Positions 32,978 through 40,950 of a DNA stretch of 64,000 nt are shown here, piece after piece. This DNA is from Oscillibacter sp. Lineage in GTDB: Bacteria > Bacillota > Clostridia > Oscillospirales > Oscillospiraceae. Under the pieces are notes generated by a model that was not told the DNA's origin, did not search any database, and saw only the letters and a program-made list of their open reading frames with translations. Where the stretch lies: assembly GCA_022791135.1 (NCBI GenBank), contig JAAVYM010000051.1:17783-81782 (forward strand), written 5' to 3'. How positions within the stretch are numbered: position 1 is the stretch's first letter; every line of letters starts with the position of its first letter. The position numbers were made by a program, and so were the translations under genes.

Positions 32978-34749
32978 AAGGTGTCCTCCAATCCGATTTT
33001 TTGATAAAAACGTTCATAAGCCCGCTCCCTTGACGCATTCACCGCCGCGAGCTGCTCTTCAAGCAAGATGTTCGCTTCACGGAGTTCAGCCGCGTACTGT
33101 GTTTGTTGTGCAAGCGGGATATAATGGAGCGGCAGGCGCTCCAAATCCGCCGCCCGGATCATGGTGATGCTGCTTCCCATCTGGATTTGCTGGATCGCCT
33201 GTTGTCCGGCGGGACTTTGCAGAAAGTAAAAGAGATACCAGGGGTTCGCCTTGGCGGGGTCCGGGCGGATTCCCAAAAAATCGTGGGAGAGAAGAGGAGA
33301 CTCCTTCTCGGACACGACGCACAGCTTAATCGCCTTCCCCTTACAGGAAATCAAGATGTCGCCCTTGTGAATCCGATACCGCTCCTGCTTGGTGCGGTCC
33401 GGAAGCTCATAGCGGGCGACGCCGTCCATACGGATACGGCCTTCCTGAACGTCGGACAGGCGCAGCACCTCCACTCCCTCGCCGCTGCGGGAAAAGGCCG
33501 CGACATTGATCCCCCGGTAAATCTGTGCCACGTCCTTCATCTGCACCGCCTTGCGGGACAGGCCCCCCCCCTCCGCCACTTCGCCGGCACAGGGAAGCGG
33601 CGGCCCGTCACTCTGCCGGGGCCAGGACAGATACCGCTGGGGCGAGAGGTTCGACGCGTCCAGCTCCGAGGGAGGAACCTCCCTGCTGTTTTCCCACACG
33701 ATGGGAAGGACGCTCTTCCCCGCGCCAGCCAGCGTGCGAAGGGGGCTGCCCTTTGCCCTCAGCTGGCTGGATTCGGGTAGCTCCGCCATCTGCACTGCGT
33801 CATCTTTCTTGCGTCCCCTGCGAAAAACCACCAGCGAGGTCGACGGTGCCGAAGGCGTAAACGGCAGGCTGCTTTTCGGCAGAGCGATGACGGCGTCCAC
33901 CACGTTTCGCTTCAGCAGGTATTCGCGAAAGCGGCGGTTTTTGGCGTTAAACAGCGCCCCGTTGGAAATCCGGCAGACGCCGGCCCCGTTTTCGTTCAGC
34001 GCGCAGAGCTGGTGATACGCGTAAGCCCAGTCGCTGCCGCAGGTGAGCGAATCGGAAATCCTGACCGGTTCTCCGCCCCGCAGCGGCGGAAACATGATAG
34101 AAAAATCTGCTTTTACAGGCGCTTTCCCATCGCGCAGGCAGTCCGTATTGTACTGTTCAAATTCAAAACCGTACATGCTGGCGAGAAGCACGGAGAGGTG
34201 GAAGAGTCCGGGGTGCTCCTCACAGGTAACGACCCGAAGGGGAATCCCCCACTCCCGTCTTTGCCTGGCAATCTCGAACGCCGGCCCGCACACGCCGCTG
34301 GCGCCGCTGTAAAACGTCCCTTCCCCGGCCGGCAGCAGTTCAACCGCAAGGCGTTCCAGCCAGGCCGGAACCGCTATATAGGGCCAAGAAGCCCTGGTGA
34401 GAAAGGGGTATATCATTCGCTCGATCAGGCGGAGGAGACGGTTCTTGTCCCCACTGAACTTCACCCAGTGAAAAAAGAGGTCCTGAAATCCGTGCTCCCC
34501 CAACCGAACCTGGGAAAATCCCCGGAAGGCCGCCTCTGCCTGGCGGCTTCTCCGCTCCAGGCAGAGGCAAATCGCGTCCTCGAAATCCTGCTGCCGGACC
34601 GTTCCGGCGGAAAGTTTTCTGATGGTCTTCGCATCCAAAAACCAAAATCCGATGCAGAGCGAAATAGACTGAACGAGCGTATCCCCCGCAGCGTAGCCCC
34701 TGGCATGGCTCAGCATCTCGTAGATGGGATCGGAAATGTTAAGCGGCAT
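32974..34749 (-). CDS. Degenerate N6-adenine methylase (HsdM-like) fused to an HsdS-like target-recognition domain
   Basis: 591 residues from an ATG with GAGG 9 bases upstream. Residues 1-130 resemble the helical N-terminus of HsdM. The methylase core follows, but SAM motif I reads FYSGASGVCGPAFEIA (about 146-161) instead of the usual D-P-x-C-G-S-G-G. The catalytic N/D-P-P-F/Y is replaced by MFPPL (219-223). Core sequences around them are kept (GSDWAYAYHQL; SNGALF; LLKRNVVDAVIALP; STSLVVFRRG). Residues 402-582 form one HsdS-type target-recognition domain with its helical spacer (KGDILISCKGKA, LPLHYIPLAQQTQYAAEL). Methylation is therefore unlikely and sequence-specific DNA binding likely. The gene is coupled to MazF; no HsdR is present. 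Confidence 0.82.
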   Translation of the reverse strand: MPLNISDPIYEMLSHARGYAAGDTLVQSISLCIGFWFLDAKTIRKLSAGTVRQQDFEDAICLCLERRSRQAEAAFRGFSQVRLGEHGFQDLFFHWVKFSGDKNRLLRLIERMIYPFLTRASWPYIAVPAWLERLAVELLPAGEGTFYSGASGVCGPAFEIARQRREWGIPLRVVTCEEHPGLFHLSVLLASMYGFEFEQYNTDCLRDGKAPVKADFSIMFPPLRGGEPVRISDSLTCGSDWAYAYHQLCALNENGAGVCRISNGALFNAKNRRFREYLLKRNVVDAVIALPKSSLPFTPSAPSTSLVVFRRGRKKDDAVQMAELPESSQLRAKGSPLRTLAGAGKSVLPIVWENSREVPPSELDASNLSPQRYLSWPRQSDGPPLPCAGEVAEGGGLSRKAVQMKDVAQIYRGINVAAFSRSGEGVEVLRLSDVQEGRIRMDGVARYELPDRTKQERYRIHKGDILISCKGKAIKLCVVSEKESPLLSHDFLGIRPDPAKANPWYLFYFLQSPAGQQAIQQIQMGSSITMIRAADLERLPLHYIPLAQQTQYAAELREANILLEEQLAAVNASRERAYERFYQKIGLEDTL

Positions 34750-34772
34750 GGAACTCAACCTCGATTCAAAAT

Positions 34773-34844
34773 AGTAATCTAATTATTCTTTATGGATTCA
34801 GTATAGCACGTCCGCCGAAAATGTCAAGAGTAATTTAATTATTC
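34773..34844 (-). promoter_or_regulatory. Promoter of the methylase-like/MazF unit flanked by 16-base direct repeats
   Basis: Minus-strand TTGACA (34822-34827) and TATACT (34800-34805) have a 16-base spacer. The repeat AGTAATTTAATTATTC (34829-34844) lies just upstream of the -35 box and AGTAATCTAATTATTC (34773-34788) lies in the leader; they differ at one base and are 56 bases apart. Each contains an imperfect TAAT/ATTA palindrome. The block is strikingly AT-rich for this genome. It looks like an autoregulatory double operator; the likely binder is the target-recognition domain encoded by the first gene. Confidence 0.75.
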
Positions 34845-34897
34845 GAAAATTTTTGTTTCAGCTGCCCATGCCTTTTCCGGTCAGGGACAGCATGCCA

Positions 34898-36142
34898 TTA
34901 GTCCGGCCCTGCATTTAGCAGCGCCACAGACACGTCGTTGACGTTAGTCCCTGTCGGCCCGGTCATCACCAGGCCGCCCACGGCCTTCAACGCGTGGTAG
35001 GCATCGTTCTCCCGCAGAATCCGGGCAACATCCATCCCCCTGGACGCTAAGTCCGCCAGTGTCTCGCCATCCACGTAGCCCCCGGCAGCGTCGGTGGGGC
35101 CGTCGGTCCCATCGCTGCCCACGGAGAACACCGCCGCGCCGGGAATTCCCGCAATCCCCGGCGCCGCCGCCAGAGCCAGCTCCTGGTTCCGTCCCCCCAG
35201 GCCCTTGCCCGTGAGGCGGACTACCGTCTCGCCCCCGGCAACGAAGGCCAAGTTCCGGCGATCCCCTTCGTGGGTCTTCAATATACTCGCCAGGAAGCTC
35301 CCGGCCTCCCGGGCCTCACAGCAGAGTCTGTCCGTCAGGAGCACCGGCTCGTAGCCCAAGGCCCGGCACCGCCGCATTGCCGCCGCGCAGAGTTCCCGGA
35401 CGCTGCCGGTGATGTGCGCGGCGGCGTTGGGCAGTTCCTTCGGCGTCTCCCGCTTCAGCAGCGCCCAGGCCTCTCCAGACAGGTTCAGGCGGTATTTCTC
35501 CGCCGCCGTCAGGGCCTGGGCACAGGTGGATGCGTCCGGCCAGGCCGGGCCGCTGGCGATCATGTCCAGCGGGTCCCCCAAAATATCGCTGAGAACAATG
35601 CTGAACACCCGCGCCGGGGCGCAGGCCAGGGCGAACCGCCCGCCCTTCACGCCACTGAGCCGCTTGCGGATGACGTTCATCTCCACAATGTCCGCGCCAG
35701 AGGCCAAAAGCTGACTTGTGACATCCCGCAGTTCCTCCGCGGGGATCAGGGGCCGTTCGAAGAGGGCACTGCCGCCGCCGGAGAGAAGAAACAACACAGA
35801 GTCCTCCGCCGTCAACCCCTTTACCAGCTCCAGGGCCTTTGCGGTGGCAGAAAAACCGTTCTCATCGGGGACCGGGTGTCCCGCCTCGCAGCACAAAACG
35901 CCGGGAATCTCCCCTTTGACATGGCCGTACTTCGTCACCACGATGCCGCCGTCCAGGCTGTCCAGAACCTCCTCCGCCGCCCTGGCCATTTGCCACGCGG
36001 CCTTCCCGGCGGCTACCAGCAGGACCTTTCCCCTCCCCGGCTGGAAATCCTTCAGCGCCCGGCGGACCGCCTCGTCAGGCAGGACCGCCTGTAGGCTGAA
36101 GGAAATGATTTCATCTGCGTCTCTTCGCATTTTCCGATTCAT
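34898..36142 (-). CDS. Glycerate 2-kinase (DUF4147/MOFRL family)
   Basis: Phosphorylates D-glycerate to 2-phosphoglycerate, leading to glycolysis. The 414-residue protein has the N-terminal DUF4147 domain (LLVAAGKAAWQMARAAE, EAGHPVPDENGF, FLLSGGGSALF). The C-terminal MOFRL domain follows (VAGGETVVRLTGKGLGGRNQELALAAAPGI, FSVGSDGTDGPTDAAGG). The start MNRKMRRD (ATG at 36140-36142) is chosen, as codons further left lack similarity; the ribosome site is only GGGG. It is a single gene with no sugar-acid partners adjacent. Substrate could also be hydroxypyruvate-derived glycerate from serine breakdown. Confidence 0.92.
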   Translation of the reverse strand: MNRKMRRDADEIISFSLQAVLPDEAVRRALKDFQPGRGKVLLVAAGKAAWQMARAAEEVLDSLDGGIVVTKYGHVKGEIPGVLCCEAGHPVPDENGFSATAKALELVKGLTAEDSVLFLLSGGGSALFERPLIPAEELRDVTSQLLASGADIVEMNVIRKRLSGVKGGRFALACAPARVFSIVLSDILGDPLDMIASGPAWPDASTCAQALTAAEKYRLNLSGEAWALLKRETPKELPNAAAHITGSVRELCAAAMRRCRALGYEPVLLTDRLCCEAREAGSFLASILKTHEGDRRNLAFVAGGETVVRLTGKGLGGRNQELALAAAPGIAGIPGAAVFSVGSDGTDGPTDAAGGYVDGETLADLASRGMDVARILRENDAYHALKAVGGLVMTGPTGTNVNDVSVALLNAGPD

Positions 36143-36257
36143 CCCGACATCCCCTTTCCCCTGATTCCGCAGCACTCTTTGTATATTAACCCGAAAAGCC
36201 AAAAGGCGCAAGACGCATCCGGCATTTCTCCCGGCAGCGGGCAAAACGGCTCAAAGC

Positions 36258-36302
36258 AAATGGCATGATTCCCGTGACTCAGCACAGGAATCATGCCATT
36301 TT
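36258..36302. terminator. Intrinsic terminator after htpG
   Basis: AAATGGCATGATTCC and GGAATCATGCCATTT are perfect arms with a 15-base loop. It lies 44 bases after the htpG stop. Confidence 0.88.
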
Positions 36303-36345
36303 GATGCCGCTTCTTCCTGCGGTCCGCCTCAGCGCCGGAGGACGC

Positions 36346-38229
36346 TCACTTCATTAACCCGCACACCAAATCCGTGTACCCGGAAGGATCGTCCAGGGGC
36401 AGACCCGCAATCAGCAGCGCCTGATTGTACAGCAAGGAGGCGTAAGTCTTCGCCTTTTCCGGGTCCGCCTCCACGGCGGCCTCCAGAGCCTGGAAGGCCG
36501 GGTGCTCCACATTCAGCTCCAAGATCCGCTCCGCCTTGATGGCCGCGTCGGGCTGGACGGCCTGGAAATACTTCTCCATCTCGAAGCTCAGGCCCTCTCC
36601 GGCGGTGAGGCACACCGGGTGGGACTTCAGCCGGGCGGAGGCCCGGACCTCCTTCACCGCGCCGCCCAGGGTCTCCTTCACGAAATCAAAGGTCTCCTTG
36701 TGGGCCTCGGCCTCTTCCTCGGCCTTCTTCTCCGCGCCCTCTTCCAGCTCCTGGTCCAGCACGGAGCGGAACTCCTTGTCCTTATAGGTCCGCAGGGTCT
36801 GGGCGCAGAACTCGTCCACCTCCTCGGTGAAGTAGAGGATTTCCGTTCCCGCGTCCCGCAGGCCCTCGGTTTGAGGAAGCTTATCGATCTTATCCGGAGA
36901 CTCGCCCGCGGCGTAGTAAATATACTTCTGCTCCTCCTTCATCCGGGAGACGTACTCATCCAGGGTGACGGGCTTCTTCTCCGTGGAGGAGTAGAACAGC
37001 AGCAGGTCCTGGAGCAGCTCCTTGTGCCGCCCATACTCGTTCACCACGCCGTACTTGAGCTGACGGCCGAAGTTCTTCCAGAATTTCTGATAGCCCTCCC
37101 GGTCCTCCGCCAGGAACTTGCCCAGGTCCGCCTTGATTTTCTTCTCCAGGTTCCCGGCAATGACCTTCAGCTGCCGGTCGTGCTGCAAAAGCTCCCGGGA
37201 GATGTTCAGGCTCAGGTCCGGGGAGTCCACCACGCCGCGGACAAAGCGGAAATGCTCCGGCAGGAGGTCCGCGCACTTGTCCATAATGAGCACCCCGTTG
37301 GAGTATAGCTGGAGGCCCTTTTCAAACTCCTTTGTATAGTAGTCAAAGGGCGTGGCTCCGGGGACAAAGAGCAGGGCCTTATAGGTGATGCTGCCCTCCA
37401 CGGAGACGGGGACGCAGCGCTGGGGATCGGCATAATCGTGGAACTTGTCCCGGTAGAACTTGTAGTACTCCTCCTCCGTGACTTCGGATTTCGCCCGCTG
37501 CCAGATGGGCACCATGGAATTCAGGGTTTCGACCTCCGTATAGGTCTCGTACTCCGGCTTATCCTCCGGGGAGTCCTCCTTCTTCCGGGTCTTGCTGACC
37601 TCCATGCGGATGGGGAAGCGGATGTAGTCGGAATACTTCCGCACCAGCTCCTGAAGCCGCCAGGACTCCAGGAATTCCCCGTACTTCTCCTCATCGGTAT
37701 CCGGCTTGATGTGCATGATGATGTCGGTACCTACGGTTTCCTTTTCGCACTCGGTGACGGCGTACCCGTCGGCCCCGGAGGACCGCCACTGCCAGGCGCC
37801 CTCCCCACCGTATTTCTTCGTCACCACGGTAATCTGATCGGAGACCATGAAGGCGGAGTAGAAACCCACGCCGAACTGGCCGATGACGTCGGTGTCCTTG
37901 GCGTCGTCGCCCAGCTCCTGCTTGAACTTATAGGACCCGGAGGAGGCGATGACGCCCAGGTTATTTTCCAGATCCTCCTTGTCCATGCCGATGCCGTTGT
38001 CGGAGACGGTAAGGGTCCGGGCGTCCTTGTCCACGGTGATTTCAATCTTGAAATCACCCCGGTCCATGCCCACGGCGTCATCCGTAAGGGCCTGGTAGCA
38101 GAGCTTGTCGCAGGCGTCGCTGGCGTTGGAGATGATCTCCCGGAGGAAGATCTCCTTATGGGTGTAGATGGAGTTGATCATCAAATCCAACAAACGCTTG
38201 GACTCCGCCTTGAATTGTTTCTTAGCCAT
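36346..38229 (-). CDS. htpG: Hsp90-family chaperone HtpG
   Basis: 627-residue ATP-dependent chaperone. The N-terminal GHKL ATPase is intact: EIFLREIISNASDACDKL (catalytic Glu), VSDNGIGMDKEDL and VIGQFGVGFYSAFMV. The middle domain includes SREllQ-type segment NISRELLQHDRQLK, and a C-terminal dimer domain follows. Length is normal. The ATG is followed by the usual KKQFKAE opening, with ribosome site AAAGGAAG. No CIRCE or CtsR-type operator was recognised in the AT-rich upstream region (38230-38400), so regulation is not evident from the sequence. Confidence 0.97.
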   Translation of the reverse strand: MAKKQFKAESKRLLDLMINSIYTHKEIFLREIISNASDACDKLCYQALTDDAVGMDRGDFKIEITVDKDARTLTVSDNGIGMDKEDLENNLGVIASSGSYKFKQELGDDAKDTDVIGQFGVGFYSAFMVSDQITVVTKKYGGEGAWQWRSSGADGYAVTECEKETVGTDIIMHIKPDTDEEKYGEFLESWRLQELVRKYSDYIRFPIRMEVSKTRKKEDSPEDKPEYETYTEVETLNSMVPIWQRAKSEVTEEEYYKFYRDKFHDYADPQRCVPVSVEGSITYKALLFVPGATPFDYYTKEFEKGLQLYSNGVLIMDKCADLLPEHFRFVRGVVDSPDLSLNISRELLQHDRQLKVIAGNLEKKIKADLGKFLAEDREGYQKFWKNFGRQLKYGVVNEYGRHKELLQDLLLFYSSTEKKPVTLDEYVSRMKEEQKYIYYAAGESPDKIDKLPQTEGLRDAGTEILYFTEEVDEFCAQTLRTYKDKEFRSVLDQELEEGAEKKAEEEAEAHKETFDFVKETLGGAVKEVRASARLKSHPVCLTAGEGLSFEMEKYFQAVQPDAAIKAERILELNVEHPAFQALEAAVEADPEKAKTYASLLYNQALLIAGLPLDDPSGYTDLVCGLMK

Positions 38230-38400
38230 TGCTCGTTTGCACTTCCTTTAAACAAATTTTTAACAACATTAAAATATAGCACAGCCCCCATGGAAAATAA
38301 ATGACCATTTTGTAAATTTACGCCCAAAGCGGTTGTTTGTCCGCCCGGTTGCGAGTAGAATATAAAAAAACCGGCGGGACCGGCAAAGGAGTTCAAGCAT

Positions 38401-38832
38401 ATGGGCTTTTTTCAGAGAATCAACGGTGCCCTCGCCCGCTTCATGTATGGGCGCAATGGGTGGGACCAGCTGAATCAGGCGCTCTTCCGGGGCTACTTAA
38501 TTTTGTGGATTGCGGAGATTATCCTCTTCTTCCTGCACAAGGGGATGGCAGTCCGGTTTCTGCAGGGCGTGCTGCTCTTCCTGATGATAGCGATTTTCTT
38601 CCGCTGCTTTTCCAAAAGCCTCTCCCGCCGCCGGGCGGAGAACCAGAAGTGGGTCAATTGGTACTGCGGAGTCAAAAACCGCAGCGCCGGGGCCAAAGCC
38701 CGCCACGCCGATAAGGAGCACAAATACTTCACCTGCAAGAACTGCAAGGCTATCTGCCGGGTGCCGGTGGGAAAAGGAAAAATCGTCATCACCTGCCCCA
38801 AATGCGGCGCGCAGATTCAGGCGAAGAGCTGA
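38401..38832 (+). CDS. Small membrane protein with C-terminal zinc ribbon
   Basis: 143 residues, function not known. An amphipathic start (MGFFQRINGALARFMYGRNGWDQLN) is followed by two membrane segments at about 28-45 and 50-66. A basic cytoplasmic stretch leads to a zinc ribbon, CKNCKAICRVPVGKGKIVITCPKCGA (CxxC-x16-CxxC). This layout occurs widely in Clostridia. Ribosome site AAAGGAG lies 9 bases before the ATG. Divergent from htpG. A 24-codon frame follows 18 bases downstream and may form a pair with it. Confidence 0.82.
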   Translation: MGFFQRINGALARFMYGRNGWDQLNQALFRGYLILWIAEIILFFLHKGMAVRFLQGVLLFLMIAIFFRCFSKSLSRRRAENQKWVNWYCGVKNRSAGAKARHADKEHKYFTCKNCKAICRVPVGKGKIVITCPKCGAQIQAKS

Positions 38833-38850
38833 GAAAGGGGTATATAAAAG

Positions 38851-38925
38851 ATGGGCATTGTTTGGTTTTGCATCGTCTGCTGTTTTATCGCGGTCTACGC
38901 AAGCGCAAAAACGAAGAGTTCATGA
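38851..38925 (+). CDS. Putative 24-residue membrane micropeptide
   Basis: A short frame reading MGIVWFCIVCCFIAVYASA-KTKSS: one hydrophobic helix followed by a charged tail. A ribosome-site-like AAAGGGG lies 10 bases before the ATG. It immediately follows the zinc-ribbon membrane protein gene, so it could be translated from the same message. No homolog is recognised; evidence is only the ribosome site and the membrane-like composition. Confidence 0.4.
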   Translation: MGIVWFCIVCCFIAVYASAKTKSS

Positions 38926-39001
38926 GTGCAGAGCTTGACTCCTTTTGCGAGGGGAGGTTTGCAAGCGCCCGTTTCTCTTTCGACGCTTTTGTGAACAGTA
39001 G

Positions 39002-39036
39002 AAAAAGGCCGGGGACACAAGTCCTTCGGCCTTTTT
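39002..39036 (-). terminator. Intrinsic terminator of the XRE genes
   Basis: AAAAAGGCCG and CGGCCTTTTT enclose a 14-base loop with a small GGAC/GTCC stem. It overlaps the stop codon of the minus-strand XRE gene. Confidence 0.85.
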
Positions 39037-39259
39037 ATGCTCTTGGAAACCGGCGGCGTTCATCTGAGACACCACAGATATAGTCCATGCTGACATCGTA
39101 ATATTTCGCTAACACGATGATGCTGTCCAACGGGATGCGGGTCTTACCCAGCTCGTAATCCGAGTACGTTCTCTGCTCCACATGGAGCATCCCCGCCGCA
39201 AATGTTTGTGTCAGGCCCCGGTCTTCCCGCAAGGCGCGTATCCGCTCGGCATATGGCAT
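39035..39259 (-). CDS. Small XRE-family DNA-binding protein
   Basis: 74-residue Cro/C1-type helix-turn-helix protein without a partner domain. The helix-turn-helix is RIRALREDRGLTQTFAAGMLHVEQRTYSDYELGKTRIPLDSIIVLAKYYDVSMDY, with text given in one piece only up to the conserved stations RALREDRGLTQ, YSDYELGKT and LAKYYDVS. It lies 87 bases downstream of another small XRE gene. Many such free-standing proteins regulate themselves or act as remnants of mobile elements, but no element genes are near. Ribosome site GGTGAGAGG is close to the ATG. Confidence 0.85.
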   Translation of the reverse strand: MPYAERIRALREDRGLTQTFAAGMLHVEQRTYSDYELGKTRIPLDSIIVLAKYYDVSMDYICGVSDERRRFPRA

Positions 39260-39346
39260 CCTCTCACCCCAATCACAGCATAGCCAGGAGGAATTCTCTA
39301 TCGGTTTTTTTAGTGATAAACTCTATATCAGCTGGAACGAGCCGTT

Positions 39347-39595
39347 CTAACGTTCTTCCCGCTCCAGGAGCCAGAGCGGCGACACGTCCAGGGCGTCCGC
39401 AAAAAAAGGAATCTCGAAGTCCGCCACCACGCGCAGACCGGTTTCAATCCGGCTGATAGCCTTTTGTGTAAGATCGAGGCCGACTAATTGCAGCTTCGCC
39501 GCCAATTCCTCCTGAGAAAGACCAAGCTCTGTCCGCCGCTTCCGAATATAAGGGCCAGAACAGTTGCATTTGCCACGAAAGTTGTATATCCTCAT
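39347..39595 (-). CDS. Small XRE-family DNA-binding protein with N-terminal cysteines
   Basis: 82 residues from the chosen ATG (39593-39595); a start eight codons earlier is possible. The N-terminus NFRGKCNCSG has two cysteines, then a complete helix-turn-helix follows (YIRKRRTELGLSQEELAAKL, LTQKAISRIETG, FADALDVSPLWLL). The opening resembles small Clostridial XRE proteins that keep a CxC. It is divergent from the zinc-ribbon gene at 39706. Between them lies an inverted repeat whose arms hold the -35 boxes, a good candidate operator for this protein. Confidence 0.83.
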   Translation of the reverse strand: MRIYNFRGKCNCSGPYIRKRRTELGLSQEELAAKLQLVGLDLTQKAISRIETGLRVVADFEIPFFADALDVSPLWLLEREER

Positions 39596-39613
39596 AGGTA
39601 CCACACCCGCTTT

Positions 39614-39667
39614 AGTCAAAAGATGATTAAAAGCAGTTTGACTTTAGCATTCCCCGTGTGATAAAAT
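39614..39667 (+). promoter_or_regulatory. Divergent control region with AGTCAAA/TTTGACT inverted repeat
   Basis: Perfect 7-base arms AGTCAAA (39614-39620) and TTTGACT (39637-39643) are 16 bases apart. The right arm holds the -35 box TTGACT of a rightward promoter with TAAAAT at 39662-39667 (spacer 18). The left arm holds the same hexamer for the leftward XRE gene. A repressor bound here would control both genes. Confidence 0.6.
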
Positions 39668-39705
39668 TATCCATAAGATGACTATTGCGGAGGGATGTAT
39701 GACAC

Positions 39706-39885
39706 ATGGCCGAATTTTGCTTAGACTGCTGGAACCAGCTCAACGGCAAGGATATGACCGAGCGAGACGTTGTTCTGTCTAGGGAATATGAATTCTGCGA
39801 GGGATGTGGGGAGTTTCGCCACGTTGTGGAAGGAGAACGCACCTTTAAGCTGTTCTATGATTTGACCCACCGGAAAAAGGAATGA
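39706..39885 (+). CDS. Conserved small zinc-ribbon protein
   Basis: 59 residues beginning MAEFCLDCWNQLNG, with a second cysteine pair in EFCEGCGEF near 30. This CxxC...CEGCG pattern is familiar from short conserved proteins of Clostridia whose role is unknown; they probably bind one zinc. Start is the ATG 11 bases after GGAGGG; two ATGs between them are in other frames. Its own promoter overlaps the operator of the divergent XRE gene. A strong terminator follows directly, so it is a monocistronic unit. Confidence 0.78.
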   Translation: MAEFCLDCWNQLNGKDMTERDVVLSREYEFCEGCGEFRHVVEGERTFKLFYDLTHRKKE

Positions 39886-39916
39886 CGCGGCAGTCTTTTG
39901 ACTGCCGCGTCATTTT
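39884..39916 (+). terminator. Intrinsic terminator of the zinc-ribbon gene
   Basis: GACGCGGCAGTC and GACTGCCGCGTC are perfect 12-base arms with a TTTT loop, followed by ATTTT. Confidence 0.9.
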
Positions 39917-39973
39917 CGTCTCCCGTCCAAACCCGGCCAGGGACCCAGCATAGCGGTCCTTGGCCGGAAGCGA

Positions 39974-40042
39974 AGAAATTTCCCGTCCGGAGGAGTTTTC
40001 CGCCCCGCAGGGGCGGGAAACGGAGCGGTAAGGGGAATTTCT
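39974..40042. repeat. Nested palindromic element, 69 bases
   Basis: Outer arms AGAAATTTCCC (39974-39984) and GGGGAATTTCT (40032-40042) match with one mismatch. Inner arms TTTTCCGCCCC (39996-40006) and GGGGCGGGAAA (40010-40020) also match with one mismatch. A further hairpin (GGCCAGGGACC / GGTCCTTGGCC) precedes it around 39935-39965. It lies just after the ZIP transporter stop codon and could act as a terminator or be a small palindromic repeat element. Confidence 0.6.
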
Positions 40043-40045
40043 GAG

Positions 40046-40813
40046 CTATCCTAGTGCCACATCCAGCACCATCATAATCAAAAACCCGCCGACAAACCCG
40101 CAGGTGCCCGCCCGGCTGTGAGCCTGGGGGATCAGCTCCTCTACCACCACATAGAGCATCGCCCCAGCGGCAAAGCTTAAAAGCCAAGGCATCATCGGGT
40201 GCGCCCAAGCGGCCATCAGCACCACCAGGATGCCAAACACCGGCTCCACCGCCCCGGAGAGCATCCCACCGGTGAAGGCCTTCAGACGGCCCCGGCCCTC
40301 CTGCCGCAGCGGCAGGGCCACTGCCGCGCCCTCCGGGAAGTTTTGGATACCGATGCCCAGGGCCAGAGCCAAGGCTCCCGCCGCGCCCTCGCCGCTCGCA
40401 GCCAGGGCAAAGGCCAGGCCCACTGCCATACCCTCCGGCACATTATGTAGGGTGATGGCCGTCATCAGCAGCGTGTTCTGCCGCCAGGCATCGCAAGCCT
40501 CCTTTTCCCGCCGTAAATGGGGCAACAGCGCGTCCAGCGCCGCCAGGAACACCACGCCCAGCAGCATCCCCGCCGCCGCCGGAAGCCAGCCGGGAAGCTT
40601 CCCCTCCTCCGTGGCCTGCGCAATCGCGGGAAGGAGCAGGCTCCACACGGACGCCGCCGTCATCACCCCGGCGGCAAAGCCCAGCATCGCCTTTTGAAAC
40701 CGGGGCTTCGGCTCCCCGGAGAGAAAAAACACCATGGCGGCGCCCAGGGTGGTCATCAGGAAGGTAAAGCCCGTGCCCAGGGCGGCCCAGCCAAGAGACC
40801 GCAGCATATGCAT
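40046..40813 (-). CDS. ZIP-family divalent metal transporter
   Basis: 255-residue inner-membrane transporter for zinc, iron or manganese uptake (ZupT-like). About eight hydrophobic helices are visible. The metal-binding helices carry the family motifs: TLHNVPEGMAVGLAFA near 120-135 and GIGIQNFPEGAAVALPL near 155-170, where His, Asn and Glu line the pore. The ATG at 40813 is 5 bases after AAAGG; the longer open frame to the left runs into the guanine-riboswitch promoter region and is unlikely. It is divergent from the riboswitch transcript. Confidence 0.93.
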   Translation of the reverse strand: MHMLRSLGWAALGTGFTFLMTTLGAAMVFFLSGEPKPRFQKAMLGFAAGVMTAASVWSLLLPAIAQATEEGKLPGWLPAAAGMLLGVVFLAALDALLPHLRREKEACDAWRQNTLLMTAITLHNVPEGMAVGLAFALAASGEGAAGALALALGIGIQNFPEGAAVALPLRQEGRGRLKAFTGGMLSGAVEPVFGILVVLMAAWAHPMMPWLLSFAAGAMLYVVVEELIPQAHSRAGTCGFVGGFLIMMVLDVALG

Positions 40814-40896
40814 CAACGCCTTTATTTTAATTCGGACCCCCGGACCATCCGGAAACGCCCGTATGCCAGTATAAGCCGGCAGGTCAGAAGTGGTGC

Positions 40897-40925
40897 TTGC
40901 GTTCTCCTTGACGGCGTGGTATACT
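40897..40925 (+). promoter_or_regulatory. Sigma-A promoter of the guanine riboswitch transcript
   Basis: TTGCGT and TATACT with a 17-base spacer; the predicted start is about 40933, just before the aptamer. Confidence 0.7.
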
Positions 40926-40950
40926 AAGGGCAATTTGATACAATGTGAAG

